Source: JAHEME01 sp034435035
GTDB lineage: Bacteria > Chloroflexota > Anaerolineae > Aggregatilineales > UBA3940
Reading direction: 5' to 3'
Assembly (NCBI GenBank): GCA_034435035.1
Contig: DAOTXW010000044.1
Coordinates: 1 to 41,179, forward strand
DNA: 41,179 bases
Under the pieces are notes generated by a model. The model saw only the letters and a list, made by a program, of their open reading frames with translations. It did not search any database and was not told where the DNA came from. The position numbers were made by a program, and so were the translations under genes. This document shows positions 1 through 8,036 of the stretch, in pieces. Numbering within the stretch: position 1 is the stretch's first letter; every line of letters begins with the position of its first letter.

Positions 1-179
1 GCCTTGTCTTCGGCGGCGGCGTTGGCGCCGCCGACCGGCGGCTGCGCGACACCCCCGCCCTCACCGGCGCCGGTGAGCGTCGGCTCGGCGGCCGGCGCCC
101 TGAAGATCCCGCAGCCGGCCATCAGCGCTGCCAGCGCCAGCGCCGCTGCCCACAGTACCCAACTCCGTTTGCCGTTCAT
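1..179 (-). CDS. Lipoprotein, N-terminal part only (runs off the window start)
   Basis: Read on the minus strand from ATG at 179, this begins MNGKRSWVLW, followed by a hydrophobic Ala/Leu stretch and the lipobox LMAGC. This is a classic type II signal peptide, so the mature protein should be a lipidated, cell-surface protein. After the Cys comes a low-complexity Ala/Gly/Pro linker. A strong Shine-Dalgarno GGGGGAG lies about 5 nt before the ATG. The rest of the gene lies outside the window, so no function can be given. The plus-strand open frame over the same bases looks like a shadow. Confidence 0.7.
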   Translation of the reverse strand, partial: MNGKRSWVLWAAALALAALMAGCGIFRAPAAEPTLTGAGEGGGVAQPPVGGANAAAEDK

Positions 180-297
180 AACTCCCCCTGTGCCGATGAC
201 ATCCTGATGACCTGCTTGCCGTCGATGATCATGACGCCGGGTGAGGCGGAAAGGTTCCAGAGGGCGGGCAGCCGCCGCGCCCCGGCCTGTCAGCCCA

Positions 298-326
298 TTG
301 ATCCCCGCCGGGCCGCGCGGTACACT
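298..326 (+). promoter_or_regulatory. Putative sigma70-type promoter of ctaA
   Basis: TTGATC (298-303), a 17-nt spacer and TACACT (321-326) match the -35/-10 pattern. They lie about 30 nt before the GTG start at 355, which leaves room for the GGAGG ribosome site at about 342-346. Confidence 0.55.
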
Positions 327-354
327 CGCTGCCACGCAAGTGGAGGATCGCCCC

Positions 355-1323
355 GTGACCAACCCACCGGTTTCCCGCTCCTTCCAGCGGCTGAGTCTGG
401 CCGCTGCCATCGCTGTGTATGCCCTGATGATCATCGGCGGCGCCGTGCGCATCACCGGCTCCGGGCTGGGCTGCCCGGACTGGCCGCTGTGCTACGGCCG
501 CGCCCTGCCGCCGCTGGAGATCACCGCCCTGATCGAGTTCAGCCACCGGCTGGCGGCGCTGATCGCCGGCGGGCTGGTGATCGCCACCGCGCTCGTTGCC
601 GGGCGATCCGAACGCCGCCCGTGGATCGCCATCCCGGCGCTGGGGGTGATCGGCCTGCTGGCAGTGCAGGTCCCGCTGGGCGGCGTCGTGGTCGCCAGCG
701 AGCTGCAGCCGCTGAACGTCGCCTTCCATCTGGGGATGGCGCTGCTGATCTTCGCCTCCAGCCTGACGACGGCGCTGGCCGCCCGGCTGCTGGATGCCCG
801 CGCCGGGCTGCCCGTCTTTCCCGGCTGGTATCGCCTGCTGCTGGGCAGCGCGCTGGCGGCCCTGTTCATGCTGCTGCTGAGCGGGGCGCTGGTGGTGGGC
901 AGCGGCGCCTCGCACATCTGCCGGGGCTGGCCGCTGTGCGGCGAGCCGGCCCCGCCCGGGCCGGGCTTCGCCGGGCTGACGCCGGGCGAGGCGGTCTCCA
1001 TGTACCACCGCTATACCGTGGCCGCCGTCTCCCTGCTGGTGATCGCCGCCGGAGCCGCGCCGCTGCGCCGCGGCTCCGGCGCGGACGCGGCCAGCCGCCG
1101 CTGGGCGCTGGCGCTGATCGGGCTGTTCGCGGCGCAGGTCGTCGTCGGCGCGGCTCAGGTGCTGCTGGGCATGCCGACGATCTGGCGCGTGCTGCACCTG
1201 GCCACGGCAGCCGGGGTGTGGGCCTGCCTGGTGGCGCTGACAGTGCGGGCGGGGCTGGCGGCGCGCTCCGTCGCCGCCCGCCGGGCCGTCCCCGCCGGCA
1301 CGACGACGGCCCCCGCCGCCTGA
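355..1323 (+). CDS. ctaA: Heme A synthase (COX15/CtaA family)
   Basis: The 322-residue integral membrane protein has the family signature GGAVRITGSGLGCPDWPLC near residue 25 and the four helix histidines expected for heme binding (contexts FSHR, FHLG, MYHRY and LHLA). The family oxidises the C8 methyl of heme O to make heme A for cytochrome c oxidase. About eight hydrophobic segments and the length fit bacterial CtaA. I chose GTG 355 because GGAGG sits 9 nt upstream and a promoter precedes it; the frame is open further upstream but has no signal there. The stop overlaps the start of the next gene (TGATG), so the two are likely co-transcribed. No oxidase subunit or ctaB is visible here. The presence of heme A synthase implies an aerobic or microaerobic terminal oxidase elsewhere. 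Confidence 0.93.
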   Translation: MTNPPVSRSFQRLSLAAAIAVYALMIIGGAVRITGSGLGCPDWPLCYGRALPPLEITALIEFSHRLAALIAGGLVIATALVAGRSERRPWIAIPALGVIGLLAVQVPLGGVVVASELQPLNVAFHLGMALLIFASSLTTALAARLLDARAGLPVFPGWYRLLLGSALAALFMLLLSGALVVGSGASHICRGWPLCGEPAPPGPGFAGLTPGEAVSMYHRYTVAAVSLLVIAAGAAPLRRGSGADAASRRWALALIGLFAAQVVVGAAQVLLGMPTIWRVLHLATAAGVWACLVALTVRAGLAARSVAARRAVPAGTTTAPAA

Positions 1324-2861
1324 TGCCCGCTCTGACCCCGGCAGGACGCCGCGCCGCCCGCGACCTCCTGCTGATCGCCGCCCTCCTGACGGCGATCTAC
1401 ACGGGCTTTGCGCTGCTCTTTCCGCTGATCCCGCTGACCCGGCTCGGCGGCCCCGCTGCCGACCTGGAGAGCCTGCTGCGCGGGCGGCGCTGGGGCGCGC
1501 CCCTGTATGCCGCCGGGCTGATCGCGCTGGCAGTCCTGTTCTGGCAGGCCATGTGGGTGATCCACCGGCTGTCGCGGCGCGAGCCGGATGACGCCGCCCG
1601 GCTGCGCACCCCCGTGCTGGCCGCCGGCCTGATCCAGGCCCTGCCGCTGATCTTCCTCTACCCGATCACCGCGCTGGATGTGTTCCTGTACGCCGTGCGG
1701 GCGCGGCTGTGGGCGCTCTACGGGGCCAGCCCGATGCTGGCGCTGCCCGCTGATTACGCCTTCGACCCCGCCGTCCGCTTCGCCGGGGAGTTCGCCTCCG
1801 AGCCGTCGCCCTATGGCCCCCTGTGGGAGCTGATCGCCGTCATCCCGGCCCGGCTGGGCGCGGTCGAGATGGTGAGCGGCGTCCTGGCCATGAAGATCCT
1901 CGCTGTGCTGGCCTTCGCGGCTGGAGCGGCGCTGCTGGGCGGGTGGGTCTGGCACGCCAGCGGCGCGCCCCGCGGGCTGGCCGCGCCGCCGACCGCCCTG
2001 CTGTTCTTTGCCTGGAACCCGCTGGTGCTGATGCAGGGCATCGGCAACGGCCACAACGATCTGGCGATGCTGGCCCTGATGATCCTGGCGATCGGGCTGT
2101 GGTGGCGGGGGCGCTGGTGGCTCGCCGGGCTGGCGCTGACCGGGGCGGCGCTGGTGAAGATCAGCGCGCTGTTCCTGCTGCCGCTGCTGGCGCTGGACAT
2201 CCTGCGGGCGGCCCCCGGCTGGCGGGCGCGGCTGCTGCGCGGGCTGACCCTGCTGGCGACCTTCGCCGCCGCCGGGGCGCTGCTGTACGCGCTCACCGGG
2301 CCGCTGCCGGATGCTCTGGCCGGCCTGCGCGAGGCGGCCTTCGGGCGGCGCGGCTTTGCGCCCGCCTCGGCCTTCCGCATGATCCTGCGCGAGATCGTCC
2401 CCCGCGGCTGGGCCGAGCCGCTGCCCCGGCAGATGGCCCGCACGCTGTTCGTCGGCTACTATGCCTATCTGAGCTGGCGGCTGTGGCGCGGCCGCCTCAG
2501 CCTGATCCAGGCGGCCTACCTGGCCTACTTCAGCCAGCTGCTGCTGGGCGCGGTCTTCCGCATCTGGTACCCGCTGTGGCTGGTGCCGCTGGCGGCGCTG
2601 GGCCTGACTTCGCGCACGTTCTGGCGCACGCTGCTGTTCGGCCTCACCGCCGAGCTGTCGCTGGTGAGCTACTTCATCGTCTGGCGCTGGTGGCTGGTGG
2701 ACTGGGGGCCGGGCCGGGCCGGGCCGCTGGCCCCTTACTGGAACTACTGGACGGTCATGACGCTGCTGACCGTGCCGTGGGTGTTCGGCATCCCGCTGCT
2801 GGGGCCGATCCTGCTCAAATGGCGCGACCGCGCCCGCTTCACCCGCACGCTGTGGCTGTGA
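1323..2861 (+). CDS. GT-C type polyprenyl-phosphate sugar transferase (DUF2029/MptB-like)
   Basis: The 512-residue protein has roughly 12 hydrophobic helices. ATG at 1323 overlaps the ctaA stop. The motif GNGHNDLAML (around residue 240) is typical of MptB-like and related GT-C mannosyltransferases, which take sugar from polyprenyl-phosphate-sugar in the membrane and add it to lipoglycans or glycoproteins outside. An early loop with ITALDVFLYAVRARLW resembles the 'DxxxY' loop where GT-C enzymes place their catalytic acid. The acceptor cannot be inferred. Coupling to ctaA appears to be by translation only, with no obvious pathway link. The family is confident; mannose specificity is a guess. 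Confidence 0.75.
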   Translation: MPALTPAGRRAARDLLLIAALLTAIYTGFALLFPLIPLTRLGGPAADLESLLRGRRWGAPLYAAGLIALAVLFWQAMWVIHRLSRREPDDAARLRTPVLAAGLIQALPLIFLYPITALDVFLYAVRARLWALYGASPMLALPADYAFDPAVRFAGEFASEPSPYGPLWELIAVIPARLGAVEMVSGVLAMKILAVLAFAAGAALLGGWVWHASGAPRGLAAPPTALLFFAWNPLVLMQGIGNGHNDLAMLALMILAIGLWWRGRWWLAGLALTGAALVKISALFLLPLLALDILRAAPGWRARLLRGLTLLATFAAAGALLYALTGPLPDALAGLREAAFGRRGFAPASAFRMILREIVPRGWAEPLPRQMARTLFVGYYAYLSWRLWRGRLSLIQAAYLAYFSQLLLGAVFRIWYPLWLVPLAALGLTSRTFWRTLLFGLTAELSLVSYFIVWRWWLVDWGPGRAGPLAPYWNYWTVMTLLTVPWVFGIPLLGPILLKWRDRARFTRTLWL

Positions 2862-2887
2862 GGCGCCGGGCCTGACCCGTAAAGAAA

Positions 2888-2913
2888 CCCTCCCGGCTCT
2901 TCAGCCGGGAGGG
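2888..2913 (-). terminator. Strong intrinsic terminator, convergent junction
   Basis: A perfect 11-bp stem CCCTCCCGGCT / AGCCGGGAGGG closes a CTTC loop. On the minus strand the stem is followed by TTTCTTT (complement of 2881-2887), the normal U-rich tail, so it ends transcription of the secreted-protein gene at 2958-3779. It probably also stops the plus-strand ctaA operon. Confidence 0.85.
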
Positions 2914-2957
2914 CGTCACGCACAACCTCACGCGGGCGGCTGCGCCCGGCGCGTTCC

Positions 2958-3779
2958 CTACTCAGGGAAGACGCACGAGCACCCCTCGCCGCACACCCAG
3001 TTGCCGCCGTACTCCACCACGCAGCAGTACTCGCTGTCATAAGGGCTCTGGCACGCCGCGCAGCTGAACTCCTCGGGGAAATCGTTGCAGTAGGCGACGC
3101 ACTCGCTGTCCGCCGCGACCTGGCCGGCGGTGACGGCATCCTCGCGCTGGCTGCAGGCCTTCTCGCAGCAGGACTTGCCCTGCTCGTCCTCCTCCTCCTC
3201 CTCGCCGGAGTAGTCGGTGACGCCCAGGATGAACGGGTCAGACTGCTCCAGGGCGGCGGGGCGGGTCAGCAGCGCGGCCAGCGGAGTGTAGATGTACTCA
3301 TACGTCCCGGTGGTCGTGTCCAGGGCCTGGGTGAAAGTCTCCGGCTGGATGACGAACATGCTGGGGCAGTAGACGCACACCTGGCCGGGGCCGAACGGGC
3401 CGGCGGTGAACTGCGGGCCGTTGGGGTTGCTGGCCCAGTGGTGAGAGACCATCACCTCCTGCCAGACGGGCGCGCCCAGCGGGTTGGTGTTCTGCCACAG
3501 CGCCACCCGGTAGGAGCCGTTGGCGCCCGCCGGGAAGCTCGTGGCCGGCCAGCTGAAGGTGATCGGCGCCATGCCGTTGTAGACGGGGAAGGTCCCGACG
3601 AACTCGCCGGCGTCGTGGACGCCGTCCTGGTTGGCATCCCAGTAGATGTCCTGCACGCCGGTCGGCGGCGTGAGGACGGTGACGCCGCCCGCCGCCAGCG
3701 CCGCTCCGGCGACCACCGCCGTGAGCGTCACCAGCACGGCCAGCCCGATCAGTCTCAGTGTCGCTTTACGAATCCGCAT
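2958..3779 (-). CDS. Secreted cysteine-rich protein with an EF-hand-like loop
   Basis: The start is ATG 3779, preceded by AGAGAGGTAG, giving 273 residues with a clear Sec signal peptide (MRIRKATLRL..., cleavage near AALAAGG). A Ca-binding-like loop, DANQDGVHDAGE, follows at about residues 47-58, then a beta-rich domain. Near the C-terminus an acidic run (GEEEEEDEQ) leads into a roughly 70-residue tail with 12 Cys, including two CC pairs. An upstream pair CVYC brings the total to 14. The tail looks like a disulfide-stabilised extracellular module. I do not recognise a named family. The gene is monocistronic, with its own promoter and terminator. Confidence 0.8.
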   Translation of the reverse strand: MRIRKATLRLIGLAVLVTLTAVVAGAALAAGGVTVLTPPTGVQDIYWDANQDGVHDAGEFVGTFPVYNGMAPITFSWPATSFPAGANGSYRVALWQNTNPLGAPVWQEVMVSHHWASNPNGPQFTAGPFGPGQVCVYCPSMFVIQPETFTQALDTTTGTYEYIYTPLAALLTRPAALEQSDPFILGVTDYSGEEEEEDEQGKSCCEKACSQREDAVTAGQVAADSECVAYCNDFPEEFSCAACQSPYDSEYCCVVEYGGNWVCGEGCSCVFPE

Positions 3780-3837
3780 GATAACTACCTCTCTTTGGCG
3801 AACCTCACAGGCCAACTCCGGCCCGTATATGGCGCTT

Positions 3838-3865
3838 ATTATCAACTTTCTGGTCGGTCTGTCAA
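3838..3865 (-). promoter_or_regulatory. Near-consensus sigma70-type promoter for the secreted protein
   Basis: On the minus strand, a perfect TTGACA (complement of 3860-3865), a 16-nt spacer and GATAAT (complement of 3838-3843) give one of the best promoters in the window. The -10 is about 58 nt before the ATG at 3779. The region is AT-rich against the GC-rich surroundings. Confidence 0.7.
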
Positions 3866-3980
3866 GCGCCCCCACTGCACCCTGCCTGCACCCTGAATAC
3901 ACCTTCCGGTGGATGCGTCTGCACCCGGCTGCCGCCTATCATGAGGGTGTCTGACCGAACCTGAGTGTGGAGGTAACCTG

Positions 3981-4817
3981 ATGCGCAGCACTATCCTGAT
4001 CACCGGAGCCGCGGGCGGGCTGGGCAAAGCCTTCGCCGCCGAGTGCGCGGCGCGGGGCTGGGATCTCTTCCTGACCGATCTCTCGCCGGAGGCGCTGGAC
4101 GCCCTGGCGGCGGGCATGGAGCGCCAGTTCGGCGTGACCGTCCGCACGCACGCCTGCGACCTGACCGACCCGGCGGCGCGGGCCGCGCTGTGGGCGCGCA
4201 TCGCCCGGCTGGGCGTGCGCTTCCACGGCCTGATCAACGTGGCCGGGCTGGATCACGAGGGGCCGTTCGAGGAGCGCCGGGTGGAGGAGCTGCACACCAT
4301 CCTGCGCCTGAACCTGGAGGCCACCGTCGAGATGACCCGCCGCGTCCTGGGGCACCGCGACCCCGCCGCCCCGCTGCGGATCATCACCGTCAGCAGCCTG
4401 GCGGCCTTCTACCCGATGCCGGTCAAGGCGGTCTATGCGGCCTCCAAGCGCTTCCTGCTGGACTGGTCGCTGGCGCTGCGGCAGGAGCTGCGGCCGTCCA
4501 ACGTGACGGTCACCGTCCTGTGCCCGGCGGGGATGCGCACCCACGCGGCCTGCATCCGGGCCATCGCCGCGCAGGGCGTCATGGGGGAAGTTACCACGCT
4601 GGACGTGGGCTTCATCGCCGCCCGGACGCTCGACCACGCGCTGGCCGGGCGGGCGATCTACATCCCCGGCCTGGTCAACCGGGCGCTGCGGGCGCTGGGC
4701 GGGCTGGTGCCGCCGCCGCGCGCCGCCTCCCTGATCGGCCGGCGCTGGCGCCGGAGCCACCGGATCGCCGGTGGCGGCCCCGGCCTGACCCCCCGGCCCA
4801 CCGGCAGGGCGGGCTGA
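3981..4817 (+). CDS. Short-chain dehydrogenase/reductase (SDR), classical type
   Basis: The 278-residue Rossmann protein has the cofactor motif TGAAGGLG near the N-terminus, NVAG in place of NNAG, a Ser in VSSLAAF, and the active-site YAASK. An Asp after beta-2 (LFLTDLS) suggests preference for NAD(H). The substrate is unknown. GGAGGT sits 6 nt before ATG 3981. The C-terminal 40 residues are Arg/Gly/Pro-rich and outside the normal fold. A second, distantly related SDR starts 42 bp downstream, so they probably form an operon. Confidence 0.85.
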   Translation: MRSTILITGAAGGLGKAFAAECAARGWDLFLTDLSPEALDALAAGMERQFGVTVRTHACDLTDPAARAALWARIARLGVRFHGLINVAGLDHEGPFEERRVEELHTILRLNLEATVEMTRRVLGHRDPAAPLRIITVSSLAAFYPMPVKAVYAASKRFLLDWSLALRQELRPSNVTVTVLCPAGMRTHAACIRAIAAQGVMGEVTTLDVGFIAARTLDHALAGRAIYIPGLVNRALRALGGLVPPPRAASLIGRRWRRSHRIAGGGPGLTPRPTGRAG

Positions 4818-4859
4818 TCGACCGGATCGATCGACTTCACGTTGCATGGAGGCTGAACG

Positions 4860-5771
4860 ATGTCACACCGCAGGGACTTGAATGGTAAGATGATGGTGAT
4901 AACCGGCGCCACTTCCGGCATCGGCCGGGCGGCGGCGCGGGCGCTGGCCCGGCGCGGGGCGCGGGTGATCGGCGTGGGGCGCTCGGCGGCCCGCTGCGCT
5001 GAACTGGAGGAGGCGATCCGCCGCGAGGACCCGGCGGCCCGGCTCACGACGCTGACCGCCGACCTGTCCTCGCAGCGGCAGGTGCGCCGGCTGGCCGCCG
5101 ACATCCGCGGCCTCGTGGAGGCGGAGGCCGGGGGCCGGCTGGACGCGCTGGTGAACAACGCGGCGTCGGTTTCCAGCTGGTACACGGCCACCGAGGACGG
5201 CTATGAGCTGCAGTTCGCCGTCAACCACCTGGCCCCGTTCCTGCTGACCTGCGAGCTGCTGCCGCTGCTGCGGGCGGCCCCGTCCGGGCGCGTCATCACC
5301 ATCAGCTCGGCGTCGCACTATCGCACCCGGATGCACTGGTCGGATATCATGTACCGTCGGGGCTATAACTGCCTGCTGGCCTACAAGCAGTCCAAGCTGG
5401 CCAATGTGCTGTTCAGCGCGGAGCTGAACCGCCGGCTGGGGCCGGGGTCGCCGCTGCGCGCCTACGCCGTCGATCCCGGCCTGGTCAACACCGAACTGGG
5501 CCTGAAGGGCACCGGCGGGCTGGAGAACTGGGTCTGGCAGAAACGGCGCTCCGGCGGCGTCAGCCCGGAGCAGGGCGCGGCCACGGCCGTCTTCCTGGCC
5601 TCCGAGCCGTCACTGGCAGATCCGGACGCCGTCTACTGGAAGGACTGCCGGCCTGCCGCGCCCAGCCGCCCGGCGCAGGATCCCGCCGACGCGGCGCGGC
5701 TGTGGGCCCTCAGCGAGCGGCTGTGCGGCATCCCGGACTCGGCCATCCGCCCGATCGCGCAGGCGGCCTGA
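4860..5771 (+). CDS. Short-chain dehydrogenase, retinol dehydrogenase-like subgroup
   Basis: The 303-residue SDR has TGATSGIG at the cofactor site, NNAA, ISSAS with the catalytic Ser, and YKQSK with the catalytic Tyr and Lys. Its spacing and the 'VDPGLVNTEL' region resemble the retinol dehydrogenase/WW-domain oxidoreductase-like group, which usually uses NADP(H); VGRS after beta-2 fits NADP. ATGGAGG precedes the start ATG 4860. The substrate cannot be told; in bacteria these names rarely reflect retinoid chemistry. It is likely co-transcribed with the SDR just upstream. Confidence 0.85.
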   Translation: MSHRRDLNGKMMVITGATSGIGRAAARALARRGARVIGVGRSAARCAELEEAIRREDPAARLTTLTADLSSQRQVRRLAADIRGLVEAEAGGRLDALVNNAASVSSWYTATEDGYELQFAVNHLAPFLLTCELLPLLRAAPSGRVITISSASHYRTRMHWSDIMYRRGYNCLLAYKQSKLANVLFSAELNRRLGPGSPLRAYAVDPGLVNTELGLKGTGGLENWVWQKRRSGGVSPEQGAATAVFLASEPSLADPDAVYWKDCRPAAPSRPAQDPADAARLWALSERLCGIPDSAIRPIAQAA

Positions 5772-5792
5772 TCGGCTGTCGGGGCTTCGTCC

Positions 5793-5829
5793 GCCTCCTG
5801 TCCGCCCCGCTGGCAGCGCGGCAGGAGGC
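5793..5829 (+). terminator. GC-rich hairpin between the SDR pair and the membrane protein
   Basis: GCCTCCTG (5793-5800) pairs with CAGGAGGC (5822-5829), with further CCGC/GCGG pairing inside. No T-run follows, so it may be a weak terminator or a structured leader. The right arm also contains an AGGAGG-like sequence, but it is too far from the next start to act as its ribosome site. Confidence 0.35.
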
Positions 5830-5852
5830 ACCTTCCTACAGGAGTGAACCCC

Positions 5853-6584
5853 ATGAAACGGAAGAACCTCCCATCGCCGACCGCCACCGAGCTGGCCACG
5901 CAGCCCTTCTTCTACGAGATTCGCGTGCGCGGACGCCTGTCCGGCGAGCCGTGGGCCGACTGGTTCGACGATCTGACGGTGTCCGCCGCCGGGGGCGAGA
6001 CCACACTGCGCGGCGTGCTGCCCGATCACGCGGCGCTGTACGCGCTGCTGGGCCGCCTGCGCGATCTGGGCGTCCCGCTGCTGGCCGTCAGCGTGCTGGA
6101 CGCCGAGGCCCGCCGCCGGCTGGACCGCAGCAGCCGCCGCCACGCGCTGGCCGTCAACCTCATGCTGCTGGCCGTCTACCTGATGCTGCTGGGCGGCCTG
6201 GTGGCCCTCACCACGCTGCTCACCTCCAGCCGGGCGCTGGATACCGGGCTGGCGCTGGCGCTGCTGTTCGCCGCCATCGGCGGGCTGTCCTACGCCTTCG
6301 ACCTGTGGAGCGGGGTGCGGCTGTGGCGCTGGATCACCTGCGGCATGTGGCCGGCGTCGATCCTGACCTTCCTGATCTTCACCTCCTACACCCGCCTCCT
6401 GCCGCCGGCCCTGGCCATCGCGCTGATCCTGTTCCTGAGCGCCGGCGGGCTGCTGTACGGGGTCGTCTCCCTGCGCCGGCGGGGCGAGCGCCTCAACCGG
6501 GCCATCGCCGGCTGGCGGGCGCTGGGCGACTTCGGCCCGCCCGCCGCTGGCGACGACGCGCGCCGCGACGAGCCGCGCCGCTAG
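5853..6584 (+). CDS. Membrane protein with N-terminal soluble domain, unknown function
   Basis: The 243-residue protein has a soluble N-terminal domain of about 80 residues with the pattern FFYEIRVRGRL...WFDDLTV...TTLRGVLPDHAALYALLGRLRDLGVPLLAVSVLD, followed by four or five hydrophobic helices and an Arg-rich tail. From memory, similar N-terminal domains occur near regulators in Chloroflexota; I know no function. ATG 5853 was chosen because AGGAG lies 8 nt upstream; GTG 5844 overlaps that site. The LuxR-type regulator starts 21 nt after its stop, suggesting an operon and a possible signalling pair. Confidence 0.7.
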   Translation: MKRKNLPSPTATELATQPFFYEIRVRGRLSGEPWADWFDDLTVSAAGGETTLRGVLPDHAALYALLGRLRDLGVPLLAVSVLDAEARRRLDRSSRRHALAVNLMLLAVYLMLLGGLVALTTLLTSSRALDTGLALALLFAAIGGLSYAFDLWSGVRLWRWITCGMWPASILTFLIFTSYTRLLPPALAIALILFLSAGGLLYGVVSLRRRGERLNRAIAGWRALGDFGPPAAGDDARRDEPRR

Positions 6585-6605
6585 CCCGCCGCAGGAGGCC
6601 GTCCG

Positions 6606-7934
6606 ATGCTGCCATCCGATACCCTGCTCACAACCCGGCTCCACCCCCCGGCGGCCCGTCCGAATCTAGTGGTCCGGCCCCGGCTCCTGGCCCGGCTGGA
6701 TGACGGCCTGCAGCCGGCCTGCCGCCTGACACTGGTCTCCGCTCCCGCGGGCTTCGGCAAGACCACGCTGGTGAGCCAGTGGGCCGCCGGGCTGGCGAGG
6801 CCGGTCGCGTGGCTGACGGTTGACCGGGGCGACACCGAACCCGCCGTGTTCCTGCGCTACCTGTTCGCCGCGCTGGGGCAGGCCGCGCCTGACCTTTCCG
6901 CCGCGCCCGCCGCGCTGGCCGCCGCGCTGGTGAACGCGCTGGCCGCCGCCTCGCCGCCCCCGCTGCTGGCGCTGGATGACTATCACTGCATCACGGAGTA
7001 CTCCGTCCATGATCTGGTGGCTTTTATTCTGGATAATCAGCCGCCTGGCTTCCACCTCATCCTCATCACCCGCGAAGATCCGCCGCTGCCGCTGGCCCGG
7101 ATGCGCGCCCGCGGGCAGATCAACGAGATCCGCGAGCGCGACCTGCGCTTTGACCTTGAGGAGAGCCTGGAGTTCTTTAACCGGACGATGAGCCTCGACC
7201 TCTCGCCGGGGGCGGTCGCGGCGCTGGAAGGCCGCACCGAAGGCTGGGTGACGGCCCTGCAGCTGGCCGGTGTGGCGCTGCGCCAGCACGCCGACCCCGG
7301 CGCGTTCATCGAATCGTTCGCCGGGGATGATCGCTACCTGGTGGACTACGTCATGGCCGAGGTGCTGGCCCGCGAGCCGGAGCCGCTGCGCGACTTCCTG
7401 CGGCAGACGGCCATCCTGGACCGGCTCTGCGCCCCGCTGTGCGACGCAGTGACCGGGCGAACCGGTTCCCGGGAGCTGCTGGACGCCCTGGAGCGGGCCA
7501 ACCTGTTCCTGATCCCGCTGGATAACCGGCGGGAGTGGTACCGCTATCACAGCCTGTTCGCCGAGGTGCTGCGGCTGTCAGCGCCGGATGCGGAAAAGAG
7601 TCTGCTCCACCAGCGGGCGGCGGCCTGGTGCGCCGCCAACGGTCTGCCCGAGCTGGCGGCCGCTCACCAGGCGCAGAGCGCCGCGCTGTGGGAGGCGGCG
7701 GAGGGCGCCCGGCAGGGGCTGCCGGCGGGCGGCCTGCTCGAGGCGCTGAGCGAGCGCGAGATCGAGATCCTCAACCGCATCGCGGCGGGCGATTCCAACG
7801 CGGAGATCGCCTACCGGCTGGTGATCACGGTGGCGACGGTCAAGCGGCACCTGAACAACCTCTACGGCAAGCTGGGCGTCCACAGCCGGAGCCGGGCGGT
7901 CAGCCGGGCGCGCGAGCTGGGGCTGATCGAGTAG
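6606..7934 (+). CDS. Short MalT-like LuxR-family transcriptional regulator
   Basis: The 442-residue protein has an N-terminal STAND/AAA-type NTPase with Walker A APAGFGKTT (residues 46-54) and Walker B LLALDDYH (about 120), a winged-helix region ending in WYRYHSLFAEVL, and a C-terminal GerE/LuxR HTH (about 378-440). MalT-type regulators are usually near 900 residues, with a long TPR ligand-sensing region between NTPase and HTH. Here only about 60 residues, including AAWCAANGLPELAAAHQ, remain, so the sensor appears deleted. AGGAGG precedes ATG 6606. The membrane protein upstream could supply the signal; this is inference. Confidence 0.85.
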   Translation: MLPSDTLLTTRLHPPAARPNLVVRPRLLARLDDGLQPACRLTLVSAPAGFGKTTLVSQWAAGLARPVAWLTVDRGDTEPAVFLRYLFAALGQAAPDLSAAPAALAAALVNALAAASPPPLLALDDYHCITEYSVHDLVAFILDNQPPGFHLILITREDPPLPLARMRARGQINEIRERDLRFDLEESLEFFNRTMSLDLSPGAVAALEGRTEGWVTALQLAGVALRQHADPGAFIESFAGDDRYLVDYVMAEVLAREPEPLRDFLRQTAILDRLCAPLCDAVTGRTGSRELLDALERANLFLIPLDNRREWYRYHSLFAEVLRLSAPDAEKSLLHQRAAAWCAANGLPELAAAHQAQSAALWEAAEGARQGLPAGGLLEALSEREIEILNRIAAGDSNAEIAYRLVITVATVKRHLNNLYGKLGVHSRSRAVSRARELGLIE

Positions 7935-7943
7935 GGGCGGGGG

Positions 7944-8022
7944 AATCCCCTCCGGGTCGCCGACCTGCCTCCCCCTTGCAAGGGGAGGCCCATCCGAGCG
8001 GGGCGAGGACGGGGAGGGGGTT
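7944..8022. repeat. Dispersed palindromic repeat, copy 1 (inverted relative to copy 2)
   Basis: This 79-bp core is the reverse complement of 10624-10700, differing by about two substitutions and one 2-nt indel. Similarity fades outward to about 7934 and 8037. It holds an inner palindrome CCTCCCCC-TTGCAA-GGGGAGG, so it can fold on either strand. It lies in the convergent gap between the LuxR gene and the FtsX permease gene and may serve both as a bidirectional terminator. Confidence 0.85.
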
Positions 8023-8036
8023 CCCCCTCTCCGCCC

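Noticed and set aside
207..1322. Long plus-strand open frame upstream of the GT-C gene
   Set aside because: It is the same frame as the glycosyltransferase but overlaps ctaA, is Arg/Ala-rich and has no start signal. The true start is ATG 1323.
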